64,000 nt of DNA from positions 1,822,722 through 1,886,721 of the forward strand of contig OY101121.1 in assembly GCA_956465555.1 (NCBI GenBank), written 5' to 3'. The notes under the pieces were generated by a model. That model was not told where the DNA came from. It did no database searches and saw only the letters and a list, made by a program, of their open reading frames with translations. Source of the DNA: Nitzschia sp. pyKryTriq1 (taxonomy: Eukaryota; Bacillariophyta; Bacillariophyceae; Bacillariales; Bacillariaceae). A program made the translations under genes and the position numbers. This document shows, one piece after another, positions 1 to 8,874 of this stretch; the stretch's first letter is position 1, and every line of letters begins with the position of its first letter.

Positions 1-681
1 CTCCCGATCTTCATTGTCCACTTCGTCCTCATTAATCTTGAAATACATCTCGTATCCGTGTTTCGTGCAGAGCTCCACTTGAGTCATGACTTCTCGGCGG
101 GAATCTAATATTGAAGAAGCAAACGAGCCAAAATAAATATCCGAAAAGAATCGATGCCGTTCGCTGCCATCCGACATGATATCGAGCATGTGGACCTGCA
201 GAAAACTTTGCAGCACCTCCTTGTCAGGGCAAAGCTCAACGAGAGCTCTTTTCTCGGATAGAAGTGGATGACGAAAAATGGCTTGAATTTGCGTCACCCC
301 CATTCTGGAAACAGCATCTTTTGAAAATAATGATCTCCAGAAAAGAGGTTCATTATCTGACAATCCGACTCCTTTCTTCCCTTCCCATAATCTTTGGAGA
401 GCGGCTTTCCACAAGTCGTCGTTTCGACCAGCTTCTTTCCACCTATGATTCACCGACGTAGCCGACAAGAGAGTGTCGGAGTCGACATACGACAAAACGA
501 GCTCCAACACCCCAAACGATTCAAAGACGGAATGTTTTACAACGACGGCGCCATCATCGAGAAATGAATTGTTGGCATCCATTGTCGCTCCAAAGATCTG
601 CTGTACTTTCTCTATTTCTCTTTCGATCTTACTCGGCTGGGGGGAGGCACGAGATAGGTCTGAATTATGTGAAGGTGTCAT
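1..681 (-). CDS. F-box domain protein, 3' end outside window
   Basis: An open frame reads leftward from an ATG at 681 (in-frame stop just upstream at 721-723) and is still open at base 1, so the C-terminus lies outside the window; 227 residues are visible. After about 50 polar residues comes a typical F-box: VFESFGVLELVLSYVD, then TLLSATSVNHRWKEAG and DDLWK, around residues 52-92. F-box proteins bind Skp1 and bring substrates to SCF ubiquitin ligases. The part after the F-box is rich in Leu and acidic residues and I cannot assign it to a family, so the substrate side is unknown. No intron is evident in the visible part. The frame is absent from simple ORF lists only because it has no stop inside the window. 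Confidence 0.75.
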   Translation of the reverse strand, partial: MTPSHNSDLSRASPQPSKIEREIEKVQQIFGATMDANNSFLDDGAVVVKHSVFESFGVLELVLSYVDSDTLLSATSVNHRWKEAGRNDDLWKAALQRLWEGKKGVGLSDNEPLFWRSLFSKDAVSRMGVTQIQAIFRHPLLSEKRALVELCPDKEVLQSFLQVHMLDIMSDGSERHRFFSDIYFGSFASSILDSRREVMTQVELCTKHGYEMYFKINEDEVDNEDRE

Positions 682-2060
682 TGATGTGATGACATCCGAA
701 CTTTTTTCATCTTCGCCCTCTCAGTATTCATTGTCAGCCTGCGGCCTTTTCCCACGCTGTATCGATCCGCAATCCGCAATCCGCACCCTCGTACCCCCGC
801 ACCTCCCCGCACCAACAACGTTCGTGAGTATGTAGGGCACAAGCGCGGTAAATAGAAAGGTTGACAACTCTCAGATTTGTCTATGCCTTGGGACAACCCA
901 TACGATTCACAAACATCCACAAAGCACGTTAATTACCAATATTTCGTATTGAGCACAATTTTTTGATTAGAACGAACCCTTCGTCCAACCTAGTACTCGT
1001 ACTAAAAAATACTGTAGCTGCTGGTGCTGGTAGTACAGATACCGGTACCGGTAGAGTACATACTGGTACTGGTGGCACATAGACATACATAGACGAGGTC
1101 TAGTACCGGTAGTAGAGTATTACTCTTGGGATCGTGCGGACTTCGAAAAAAAGTGTGCATCAGAGTGAAAATTGACCGACCGACCAAATGGAGTTATCTT
1201 CCGAAGACCTCCCAAACATGTCGACCAACCTCCTTCCAAGCACAGTACGATACCTCTTCGGAAGAAAACTCGATTTGGTTGGTCGGTTTACTAGAGGGTG
1301 AAGTTTGTGACAGTGCACCACCTTTTCGTGGCGTGGCCATACTCTGTAGCAGTAGTAGAGTATTGTTCCCACCGGGTACTACCACAAGTACTCTATTCTA
1401 CAACCTTTTCTACTAGTAGTACTAGAGTAGAGTAGAGTCCTATTTCTTGTAGTGCCTAGCAGTAGTGCATAATTCAGCCCGATTGTGCATGAGCACAACT
1501 TAAAATGACAAATGGCTGTTCATTGTCCTCGTCCGGTCGAATGGAGATCATTGCAAAACAAAAAGCACAAGAAGTGCCAAGGGGAGAGCTCGTAGTAGAA
1601 TTGCAGCCAGTTCTGTCTTCCCAACCAGAGCTTGCCTTCTTGTTGAAATAGTATAACTTTCGATTTTGTCAAAGACATGCTTTTTATCGTTGTTATTATT
1701 TTTCGAAAGCTATTCATAGTAGAGTAGAAAGAAGCTTCGTACTCGTACTGTACAGAGCAGGCGGCGCACTTGTTCATGATCATGCGCGCGCGGATGCGCT
1801 GAAGTTTGGCTCGCCGTCTGGACGTCACTCCTCCTGCGTGGAGAAGGTGGAACCTGGAACCACGCAAACGAGACGCATTCATTCATGCGCGATGATCGGA
1901 GTGACGCCCATCACAATAAAACCCACACCCCAGTGAACCCAAGCTGGCAATTGCTCCTTTTGCTCCGATCTCCCATTCTTATTTCGTATCGTCTAACATT
2001 ATTGCAAAGACAACTGCTCCACAAAGGACAGATATCGGTGAGTACAGGTTTACATATTTT
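682..2060. other. Intergenic: palindromic microsatellites and a foldback
   Basis: No gene supported. The stretch holds many short palindromic motifs (ACCGGTACCGGT, CTACTAGTAGT, TAGAGTAGAGTAG) and a strong inverted repeat at about 1170-1290, listed separately. The last 200 bases before 2061 are the promoter and 5' UTR side of the glyoxylate-reductase-like gene. Confidence 0.6.
1170..1290. repeat. Imperfect inverted repeat (foldback)
   Basis: The left arm (about 1172-1205) contains ACCGACC, ACCAAAT, GAGTT and TCTTCCGAAGA. The right arm (about 1255-1288) read on the other strand contains the same blocks in the same order, with about 3 mismatches over 30 positions. The spacer is roughly 45 bases. 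Weaker pairing seems to extend outward through GTG-rich and TAGTAG-rich flanks. It could be a foldback or MITE-like element, or a transcribed hairpin. Confidence 0.7.
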
Positions 2061-3443
2061 ATGATGGGGGGACGATCATATGCATATTTCGGGGACGCAT
2101 TGGTAGTGTGGTTGTCACTGGTGATTATGATAATGACGATGATTCTTCCCCTCGGATCAGCCTTCCCAAATCGGCATCCATTGGCACGACGAGGGTACGT
2201 GATGCACAGAGGCTTTCTATGCTGCTGCCGGGGCGGTGGCTACAGTGCTGGAGTTCGTCGTTGTCTACTTGCTCATTTTTACTGTACTAGTTGATACGAA
2301 GAAGCGCGATTGATTCTCACACCAAATCTTTCTTGGAATCTCTCATGTTTGATTCGTCAGCACACCAATTGCTCAATCGAGAACGCCTGTCTACCAAAAT
2401 CCAATACTGAAAATGAGTGCTACTGGATTTATTGGAATCGGAATCATGGGTGAGGGAATGGCAGCTAGGCTGCTGTCGCAAGGTGTAGCCGGCTCGCCGG
2501 AGAATCCCTTGGTGATTTGGAATAGAACCGGTTCGAAATGCGAAGCTCTCAAAGAACAGTTTCCAGACAAGACTGTGATTATCAAGCCGACGGCTCGAGA
2601 AGTTGTGGAAGCCTGCGGTGTAACATATTCTATATTGTCTACTCCCGAAGCAAGCAAAATCGTCTTTGAGGGAGACGATGGCGTCTTGGCTGGTGTTGGA
2701 GCCGGGAAGTCCATTGTCGATTGCGCCACTCTGGCCGAAGCCGATATGCAACGCATGGATGCTGCCGTCAGGGCAAAAGGAGGGTAAGCGTAGGTTCAAA
2801 ATTTTGTGTGTGAGTCATCCTTGCGTCAGCAAGCTCACCCGCCCTTTCTTTCGATCGTATTGACAGTCGTTTTTTGGAGGCACCCGTGTCTGGATCCAAG
2901 GGACCCGCTGCAACTGGAGCTCTCATTTTCCTTTGTGCTGGATCGGAGGACGTCTTCAATGAAATCAAAGATTCGGGTCTTGCTGCAATGGGCAAAGCTA
3001 GTCACTTCTTTCAAACACAGGTCGGGTATGGAACCCGGGCCAAGCTGGTGGTTAACTCACTCATGGGGACCATGCTAGCGGCCTTTGGCGAGGGGCTTGC
3101 TCTGTCGGAATCGGTTGGGCTGGATCCGAGCAAGATGATTGAAGTAATTGGACAAGGCGCCATTCAGTCGCCGATGTACAATCTCAAGGGACCAAAGATG
3201 ATTGTGAAAGACCATGCTCCCAACTTTCCTCTGAAGCATGCCCACAAGGACATGGAACTCGCTTGTGCCATGGCGAAAACGGCTGGTGTCGAGTACTCGG
3301 TAATGGAACAAGCTGAGAAGCTCTTCCGTGCTGCGAGGGAAGACGAAGACTTGAAGGTCGCAGACGAAGATTTCAGTGCCGTCTACGAGAAGATCCACAA
3401 TGAGTCCACGAATGAGTTTTCTAAGAAGCGTCGCTTGGAGTAG
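2061..3443 (+). CDS. GLYR: Glyoxylate/succinic-semialdehyde reductase-like beta-hydroxyacid dehydrogenase, plastid-type N-terminus
   Basis: Three exons: 2061-2194, 2361-2783 and 2867-3443 (introns of 166 and 83 nt, GT-AG, phase conserved), giving 377 aa. Exon 1 encodes a hydrophobic signal segment ending in LGSAFPNRHP, an ASAFAP-like plastid import site. It splices in frame onto the enzyme domain, which begins at Met63. That domain has the Rossmann motif GIGIMGEGMAARL, the NADP-type loop WNRT, DCATL, the substrate loop PVSGSKGPAATGALIFL and the catalytic lysine in GYGTRAKLVVN (about Lys245). Its layout follows the GLYR branch of the 3-hydroxyisobutyrate dehydrogenase family, which detoxifies glyoxylate and succinic semialdehyde with NADPH. 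A shorter cytosolic form from the ATG at 2413 is possible. A copy of the recurring 3'-flanking element lies 62 nt downstream, inverted. Confidence 0.87.
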
Positions 3444-3504
3444 ATGGGCACGATGTAGGCTCACACTTCGACTTATACTTCTCAAAAGCTTGACTACTAC
3501 TAGT

Positions 3505-3525
3505 ATCGTAAAGCAGCGAAAAAGT
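3505..3525 (-). repeat. Recurring 3'-flanking element, copy 1 (partial, inverted)
   Basis: The minus strand reads CTTTTTCGCTGCTTTACGATA, matching the right half of the copies at 35223, 39747 and 55387. It lies 62 nt after the stop of the glyoxylate-reductase-like gene. Confidence 0.6.
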
Positions 3526-3662
3526 AAGAGTTCGACTTCATAGCATTCCGGATAACTACTCATACTTCGGGGTTATGACGGTTTAAACATGTATTTAATA
3601 GCAAAGGGCTTAGCTCACAAGACATTTAACATACTGAACAGACGGATAGAGAAGCGGTGGAA

Positions 3663-5429
3663 TTACTCCCCACTTTTTGTGTGGTCGAATTTCTGGAGCA
3701 AGTCAAGAGCACGATCGATTTCTTCCGGTGTGACATCGCTCACGCAAACGCTCTCACCAATATCCGTAATCAGTGGGATTCTCTGCGCTCCATGCCGATG
3801 CTCGACGGCGTCCTTGCAACTTTGCCATGCCAACTTTGATGTAAGGTGGGAGGACGTTGTAGGGAGAGAAAGAGATTGCATGCATAGGAATACTCGCTCG
3901 ACAGTATCCATCGTAATGAACCCTCTCAAATAGCTCAGCAGGCAGCAAAAAAACCCATCAATATTCACAGCTTCACCGTGCATGATATCAACTCCAGGTA
4001 CCATTTCCAGCAACTTAGAAAATGTATGGCCGTAGTCGACGCAACGCTCCAAAGTGTGTTCCCAAAGATTTGGCCCGAGCTCCTCTAGCATAATCTGGAT
4101 GGACAAGTCGATAACTCTTTGACCAACTCCATCGGGAACCGATAGGCTTGGGGCAAATCGATCTTCTACAAGATTGGCCCCGTGGGTTTCGAGCAGCTCG
4201 AACAGATCCGTTGATCGAACAAGCGCAAGCTTCAGAATTTCCCCGAATCCGTTTGAAACATTCCTGCGGTCTTGTGTTGCGATGAACGAAGTGTCCAGAA
4301 GGCAGGAACTGGGAGCGTAAAATGAACCAATGCGGTTTTTGTACGTCTCGTCAACCGCGGCACAGCAGTAGTCAACGCCATTTTTTACACCGACGCTCGC
4401 GTCTACGATAGCAAGGAGTGTTGTCGGAACCCTCACGAATGGGACACCACGGCGATACATACATGCTGCCATTCCTGCAATATCGAGGACCACACCACCA
4501 CCGATGGCAAGGAATGGCTCTCGTCTCCTCAATTTGTAGAGGCACATGGCATCGAGCAATTTATCAACAGCCTGAAGACAAACGAGACGGTGAGCATCTG
4601 AAAAAAATCATTGAAGGGTACCGTAGGATGTAGCCCTGAAAACTTACCGCTGGGCGCTTGTCAGGTTCGCCTCCAGGAATGACTACCGTTGTAAGTTCGA
4701 TTCCTTGCGCCGAGAAGTAGTCAAGAATTTTCTGGCCGTGAATTTCATTAATGGCCTCGTCGATGACAGCAAAACGACGATTGTATCCCTCGGGATGAAC
4801 ACCGGTTGCTTCCAATAATTGAGGATTGGTGGCATCAAGCAGTGTACCATTGGGTACCATATTAACATCATATGAAATGGGAAGAGTAAAAACGTTCCTC
4901 CAGCCTTTGGTTGAAGTCATGACTGTAGTTTTCGTTGTGACAGTAGAAGAGGCAGTTTTTGTAACCTGTGTGCTTTCTCGGGAGGTACTTTTGGTAATCT
5001 CAAAAACATTTTCTGGAGCTCGTTCCAACGGCCTCAAATAGGTCTTTACACCATTGTCGGGATCCTCTTCTACAATTAGCCATTCTTGATCATTCTTATC
5101 GTCGCTGCTGACATCTGAACGATTGCTGCTGCTCGAAGTTAGGCTAGATACCGACGAAAGCTTGGTGGGTTGAGTATTGGCCGACGACATTTCTGATGCT
5201 ACAAGAGCCGCACGGACTTCAGGGCTTAGAGAGTTCCATGTTTCCAAGATGGATGCAGGCAAAAGCGGACTTGGTAGTGTCGAAGCATCGTCGCTATTTT
5301 AAAAAATTGGCAGGGATGAATTAATAATTTCAAAATCAGAAATATGGCGGTTGTCGAAATGTGGACTTACCGGATAGATGCCAGAGCAAGAAGCTCCGAC
5401 GAACGTTTTTGTAGAGTCTTGATTGTCAT
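3663..5429 (-). CDS. Sugar-phosphate cyclase (EEVS/DDGS-like, DHQ synthase superfamily)
   Basis: Three exons on the minus strand: 5429-5371, 5293-4648 and 4571-3663 (introns of 77 and 76 nt), 537 aa, starting MTIKTLQKRSSELL. The C-terminal 370 residues match the sugar-phosphate cyclase superfamily: VIPGGEPDK, LRRREPFLAIGGGVVLDIAG (about 245-265), YRRGVPFVRVPTTLLAIVDA, YKNRIGSFYAP, NGFGEILK, YGHTFSKLLE and MHGEAVNID. The Glu and two His of the last three motifs are the family's metal ligands. The YRRxxPFxRxPTTL and RHGxQRxPL-type motifs look more like 2-epi-5-epi-valiolone synthase and desmethyl-4-deoxygadusol synthase (mycosporine pathway) than true 3-dehydroquinate synthase, so a C7-cyclitol product is my inference. 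The N-terminal 190 residues are Ser/Thr-rich, with no clear signal peptide. No partner enzyme lies nearby. Confidence 0.85.
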
Positions 5430-6731
5430 CGTTCCTTGGGTTTGAATATGATGCAGAGATCTATGGAATATATGGAATATAATGCTGTGGGTTGTGGGTT
5501 GTGGGTTGTGACAGAGTTTCTCTTCCGAATGGCGAAAAATTGGCACAAGTGGTCAATTTTTTGGTTCTGGAAGCAACACATGTGACGACGAACATGTAGC
5601 GAAGAAAAAAATTTTCGACCTCGCTCGCTCGGTCGTATCGGCATTTTGTTTTTTGTTCATTCTGGCATACGTGTAGCTGTCCCCTTTTGGGACAACGTGT
5701 CTTCTTCAACACCTCCAAGAGAACCAATCCAGAAAATGAATTCTCATCATTCACGAGTTGAGAGAGATTCCTATCGCTGTAGAAGTTCTACTATAAATAC
5801 TCGGATATAGGAACCTACGATGACCTCGCATTATAGTGTGGCGTGCACGTTCTTCATTCTTCGAAGTTCTTGTCTGTGCACAGCCAGAGTGACGTGTTAC
5901 CCCCGAGTTATATCTTTTTCCAGGAGAAAATAAAATATCTCTTTTGTTTTTATTTCAGAAGAATATCTTTATGATTATCACTTAGGGGTTATAATGACGT
6001 TGTGTGATCAGTGACGCACCCATTTGAATTTCCAAAGACAGAACAACGAAAACAGTCCAAGCAAGGCGGCCACACACCCATTGTCACTCCGCTTCAAGTT
6101 GGCCTGGTGAGACGGAAACCACACACCAAAAGTCAGACTAACCAACACGATCAACGGACGTCTGCGCCATCATCTACCGGTACCGGTATCATCATCTTCT
6201 GCTTTTTTTTATGCCGCTCACCAACTCGGAAGCCCCCCTCGCAATTGGAGAGAGGAAAGTAGCAGGCAGGAAGTAGTGGAAGTCTGCAATCCTAGTACGA
6301 GTAGAAGGAATGGTCCTGTAATCGAGACCTCGCCCTTTTTAGCATCCAAGCGCTGTAGTTAGACTAGAGTAGCTAGCGGAACTTGTATGTGTGTAGTCGT
6401 ACATGGGAACGGACTTGCTGACGACTCGTGTCATTCTTCTCCATGTTCGCAGTCCAGAGAACCATGCCATTGTGGCGGCAGGCTACTCTTGCCCGAGAAC
6501 ATCAGTCGAATTACTGTCTTCGCATCTCACTGGTTGCTTCCGAGTTGTGATGGTTCGAGCTCCCAAAAGCGGTCCTGCTAAAGTACCGGTAGAAAGAGCG
6601 TAATAGTAGAACCACCTTCCATTCATTCCACCGCCAAAAATTATAATACGCGACTACTCGTACTTGCGATGATTTTTTCAACCTCTTTATGTTCCCACCA
6701 CATAGTAGAGCAGAATAAGGGAGAATCAAAG
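5430..6731. other. Intergenic, no gene seen
   Basis: Short overlapping ORFs on both strands show no domain or splice logic. The stretch contains AT-rich tracts near 5930-5990, a GTTGTGGGTTGTGGGTT run near 5485-5510 just upstream of the cyclase start, and an ACCGGTACCGGT palindrome near 6178. Confidence 0.5.
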
Positions 6732-8192
6732 TCACACCAATAAAGAAGATTCGTCATCGTTGAAATCTTCGCATACTGTCACTCGAGAAGCGTCTTCCAC
6801 GTTCGTCTCCAGCCACTTTTTGAACTCCAAAAAAGTCGTGTCAGTTCGACCTCGAAGATACTTCAACAAGTTGATACCACTACTTTCTGTATCTGGTTGT
6901 TTCTCCCATTCCAATTGTGCCTGGGAGCTCATGTGGGGAAAGTGAGTGACAAAGCATCCACCAACTTGTTGAAGACGGTAACCAAGTCGTCGAATATGTA
7001 GCATCCAAGCCATATTGTTCCGTCCGTGGCCGATAAAACGTTGCTGAAACGGCGGAAGACCATCGCACAGTCTCACCACCATGTATGGTTGATACTGGTT
7101 CGAGGAGACGCATGATATCTCTTCTAGTTCACCAGTATCTTGCTTCATCCATCGCCTGTAGTTCGTACTACCTTGTCGAGAAAAGTTTGTAGGATCGTAG
7201 GGTAGCGCTTTGTTCGAACCAAGGCTGATGACTAGGTCTTCAAAATCTCTCGGCATCCAGTAGAGTTGCTGGGACCGACACTTTGAGGAAGTCCCACAAT
7301 TGAGGTCTTGAGTCTCGAATGCTGGTACCACCAGGGCAAGTTTAGGATCCCCCGCTAATGCTTTTCGTACAAACGGTGAATTCAAAGTATCGAATAGGTC
7401 TGCCGACTCCCAGAAATCCACGTCAAGCAGCAGTACATGTGAAGTAGTAACAGCGCCCCTAAGCGCCATGTTCCGTAGCTGATTGATTGGATATTCAGCG
7501 ACCGAGTGATCTTCCGGGGACAAGGTTTGTAGATGGATGTATTCCGGGTTGCATCCCATCAGCTTCAATTTTTCCATAATTTCGTCCTCGTCGATGTTCG
7601 TCCATAGTGCAATACTGATAGGAGCCGATACTCCCCACAACTCACAATGATGCTGTAACATCCAAAGCCGATTATCTGACAAGTGCAATGCCAAAGTAAA
7701 AGTAACTTCATCTGGCTCCACGACCTGACAAGCTGGAATATCGGGCGCTTGGGATTGGAGCGATGTTTCAAAAGATGACCCTGCTGTGAAACCAGCAAAG
7801 AAAGGAGCGACAGGATTATTCTGGAGCGCGGGAGACTTTGCTTCGTCTCTAGATGTCGGTCGTATATAAATTTGTATACTTCGGAACGCATAACAAAGCA
7901 CAATAAAATCCACGGCCAGTGCACAAAATGTTCGAAGTCGCAACATTGCTGCTGCTGGCGCTGATTTCGTCTTGCGTCTCCGATGAGTGAAGCCGTGCAA
8001 ACTATTCGCAGGAGACCGCTGAGGATTCAAAGGCAGAGCACTACACCGATCGTCATTAATGTCTTTGCTCTTGGCCCGTCGTCTTCTGGCAAAGTCGGCA
8101 TTTCCTCCGCTAGTACTCGGACACGTAGTTGCAGTTGCTGGTGAAACGGTCTCGGTTCTGCTGCCAGGGGTCACCATCGCATTGGGTGGCAT
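6732..8192 (-). CDS. Golgi type II glycosyltransferase, GT49 (LARGE/B4GAT1-like) domain
   Basis: Single exon, 486 aa, from an ATG at 8192. A basic, Ser/Pro-rich cytosolic tail of about 85 residues with RRRR and HRRRK patches precedes one membrane anchor (about residues 87-105, FCALAVDFIVLCYAF). The lumenal domain carries the GT49 signatures: YPINQLRNMALRGA, the DxD metal site in LLLDVDF (Asp257-Val-Asp259), YQPYMVVR, PPFQQRFIGHGRNNMAWM and CFVTHFPH. GT49 enzymes add glucuronic acid or N-acetylglucosamine in beta-1,3 linkage to glycoprotein glycans. The donor used here cannot be read from sequence. The order cytosol, anchor, stem, catalytic domain is that of a Golgi type II enzyme. Confidence 0.82.
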   Translation of the reverse strand: MPPNAMVTPGSRTETVSPATATTCPSTSGGNADFARRRRAKSKDINDDRCSALPLNPQRSPANSLHGFTHRRRKTKSAPAAAMLRLRTFCALAVDFIVLCYAFRSIQIYIRPTSRDEAKSPALQNNPVAPFFAGFTAGSSFETSLQSQAPDIPACQVVEPDEVTFTLALHLSDNRLWMLQHHCELWGVSAPISIALWTNIDEDEIMEKLKLMGCNPEYIHLQTLSPEDHSVAEYPINQLRNMALRGAVTTSHVLLLDVDFWESADLFDTLNSPFVRKALAGDPKLALVVPAFETQDLNCGTSSKCRSQQLYWMPRDFEDLVISLGSNKALPYDPTNFSRQGSTNYRRWMKQDTGELEEISCVSSNQYQPYMVVRLCDGLPPFQQRFIGHGRNNMAWMLHIRRLGYRLQQVGGCFVTHFPHMSSQAQLEWEKQPDTESSGINLLKYLRGRTDTTFLEFKKWLETNVEDASRVTVCEDFNDDESSLLV

Positions 8193-8874
8193 AGCACTAC
8201 CAAATAAACGCCCTCGTTCCTTTCAAACAGGCGGGTCGCAGTTGCCGCCGCCAGTGTAATCCTGTACAAGTGCAGTAGAGGGAATCAGAATTAGAGTAGA
8301 ATGCAGTGCCGAAAGAGGTCTTCAGTCTTCATCCTCTCCGGCTACACGCCATGGTCGACCGAGCGGACCTGCGCTTGTTTTTCGAAACTGGGAGCTGATG
8401 GAAAGAAGATGTGACGGTTAAAAGAAGCACGCGTGCATATTCCTAAATACTCATACACGAAGATATATGAAAGGTTTATAGTCTGTCTGTGCGCCCCGCG
8501 CAGCCTTCTTCTTACTGTACATACGGTACTTGTACCGAACGTACGTACCGGTACTGTACGGTACCGCCGTACGAGTATAAATACCACCACGTTTACCTAC
8601 AGTACTGGTAGAATACAGTACCAGGTACTGGATACCGGTACCGGTACTGTGTGACACCTTTGAAAATCTACTGTACACAGTAGAGTACGGTACTAGAGAG
8701 AGAAGCCATCTCTACTAGTAGAGAAAGAGTGCTGCCACTCTAGATGGATTAGGACGAGCTTGTGAGAGAGGAATGATGGTGATGGGACGAATGAAGGATC
8801 ATTTCTAGAAAAAGTAGTGCGTCTCCGATATGAGTATTCGGAGTATCAACATAGACGACCACGAATCATACAAG
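8193..8874. repeat. Intergenic rich in GTACCGGTAC/GTACTGTAC palindromes
   Basis: From about 8510 to 8720 nearly every 10 bases hold a palindrome built from TAC, GTA and CCGG (for example ACGTACCGGTACTGTACGGT) and then CTACTAGTAGAG. No coding signal. It separates the 5' end of the glycosyltransferase from the 3' end of CTR9. Confidence 0.6.

Noticed and set aside
6011-6262. Plus-strand 83-codon ORF
   Set aside because: Low-complexity Thr/Lys/Gln sequence ending in a palindromic microsatellite; no support as a gene.
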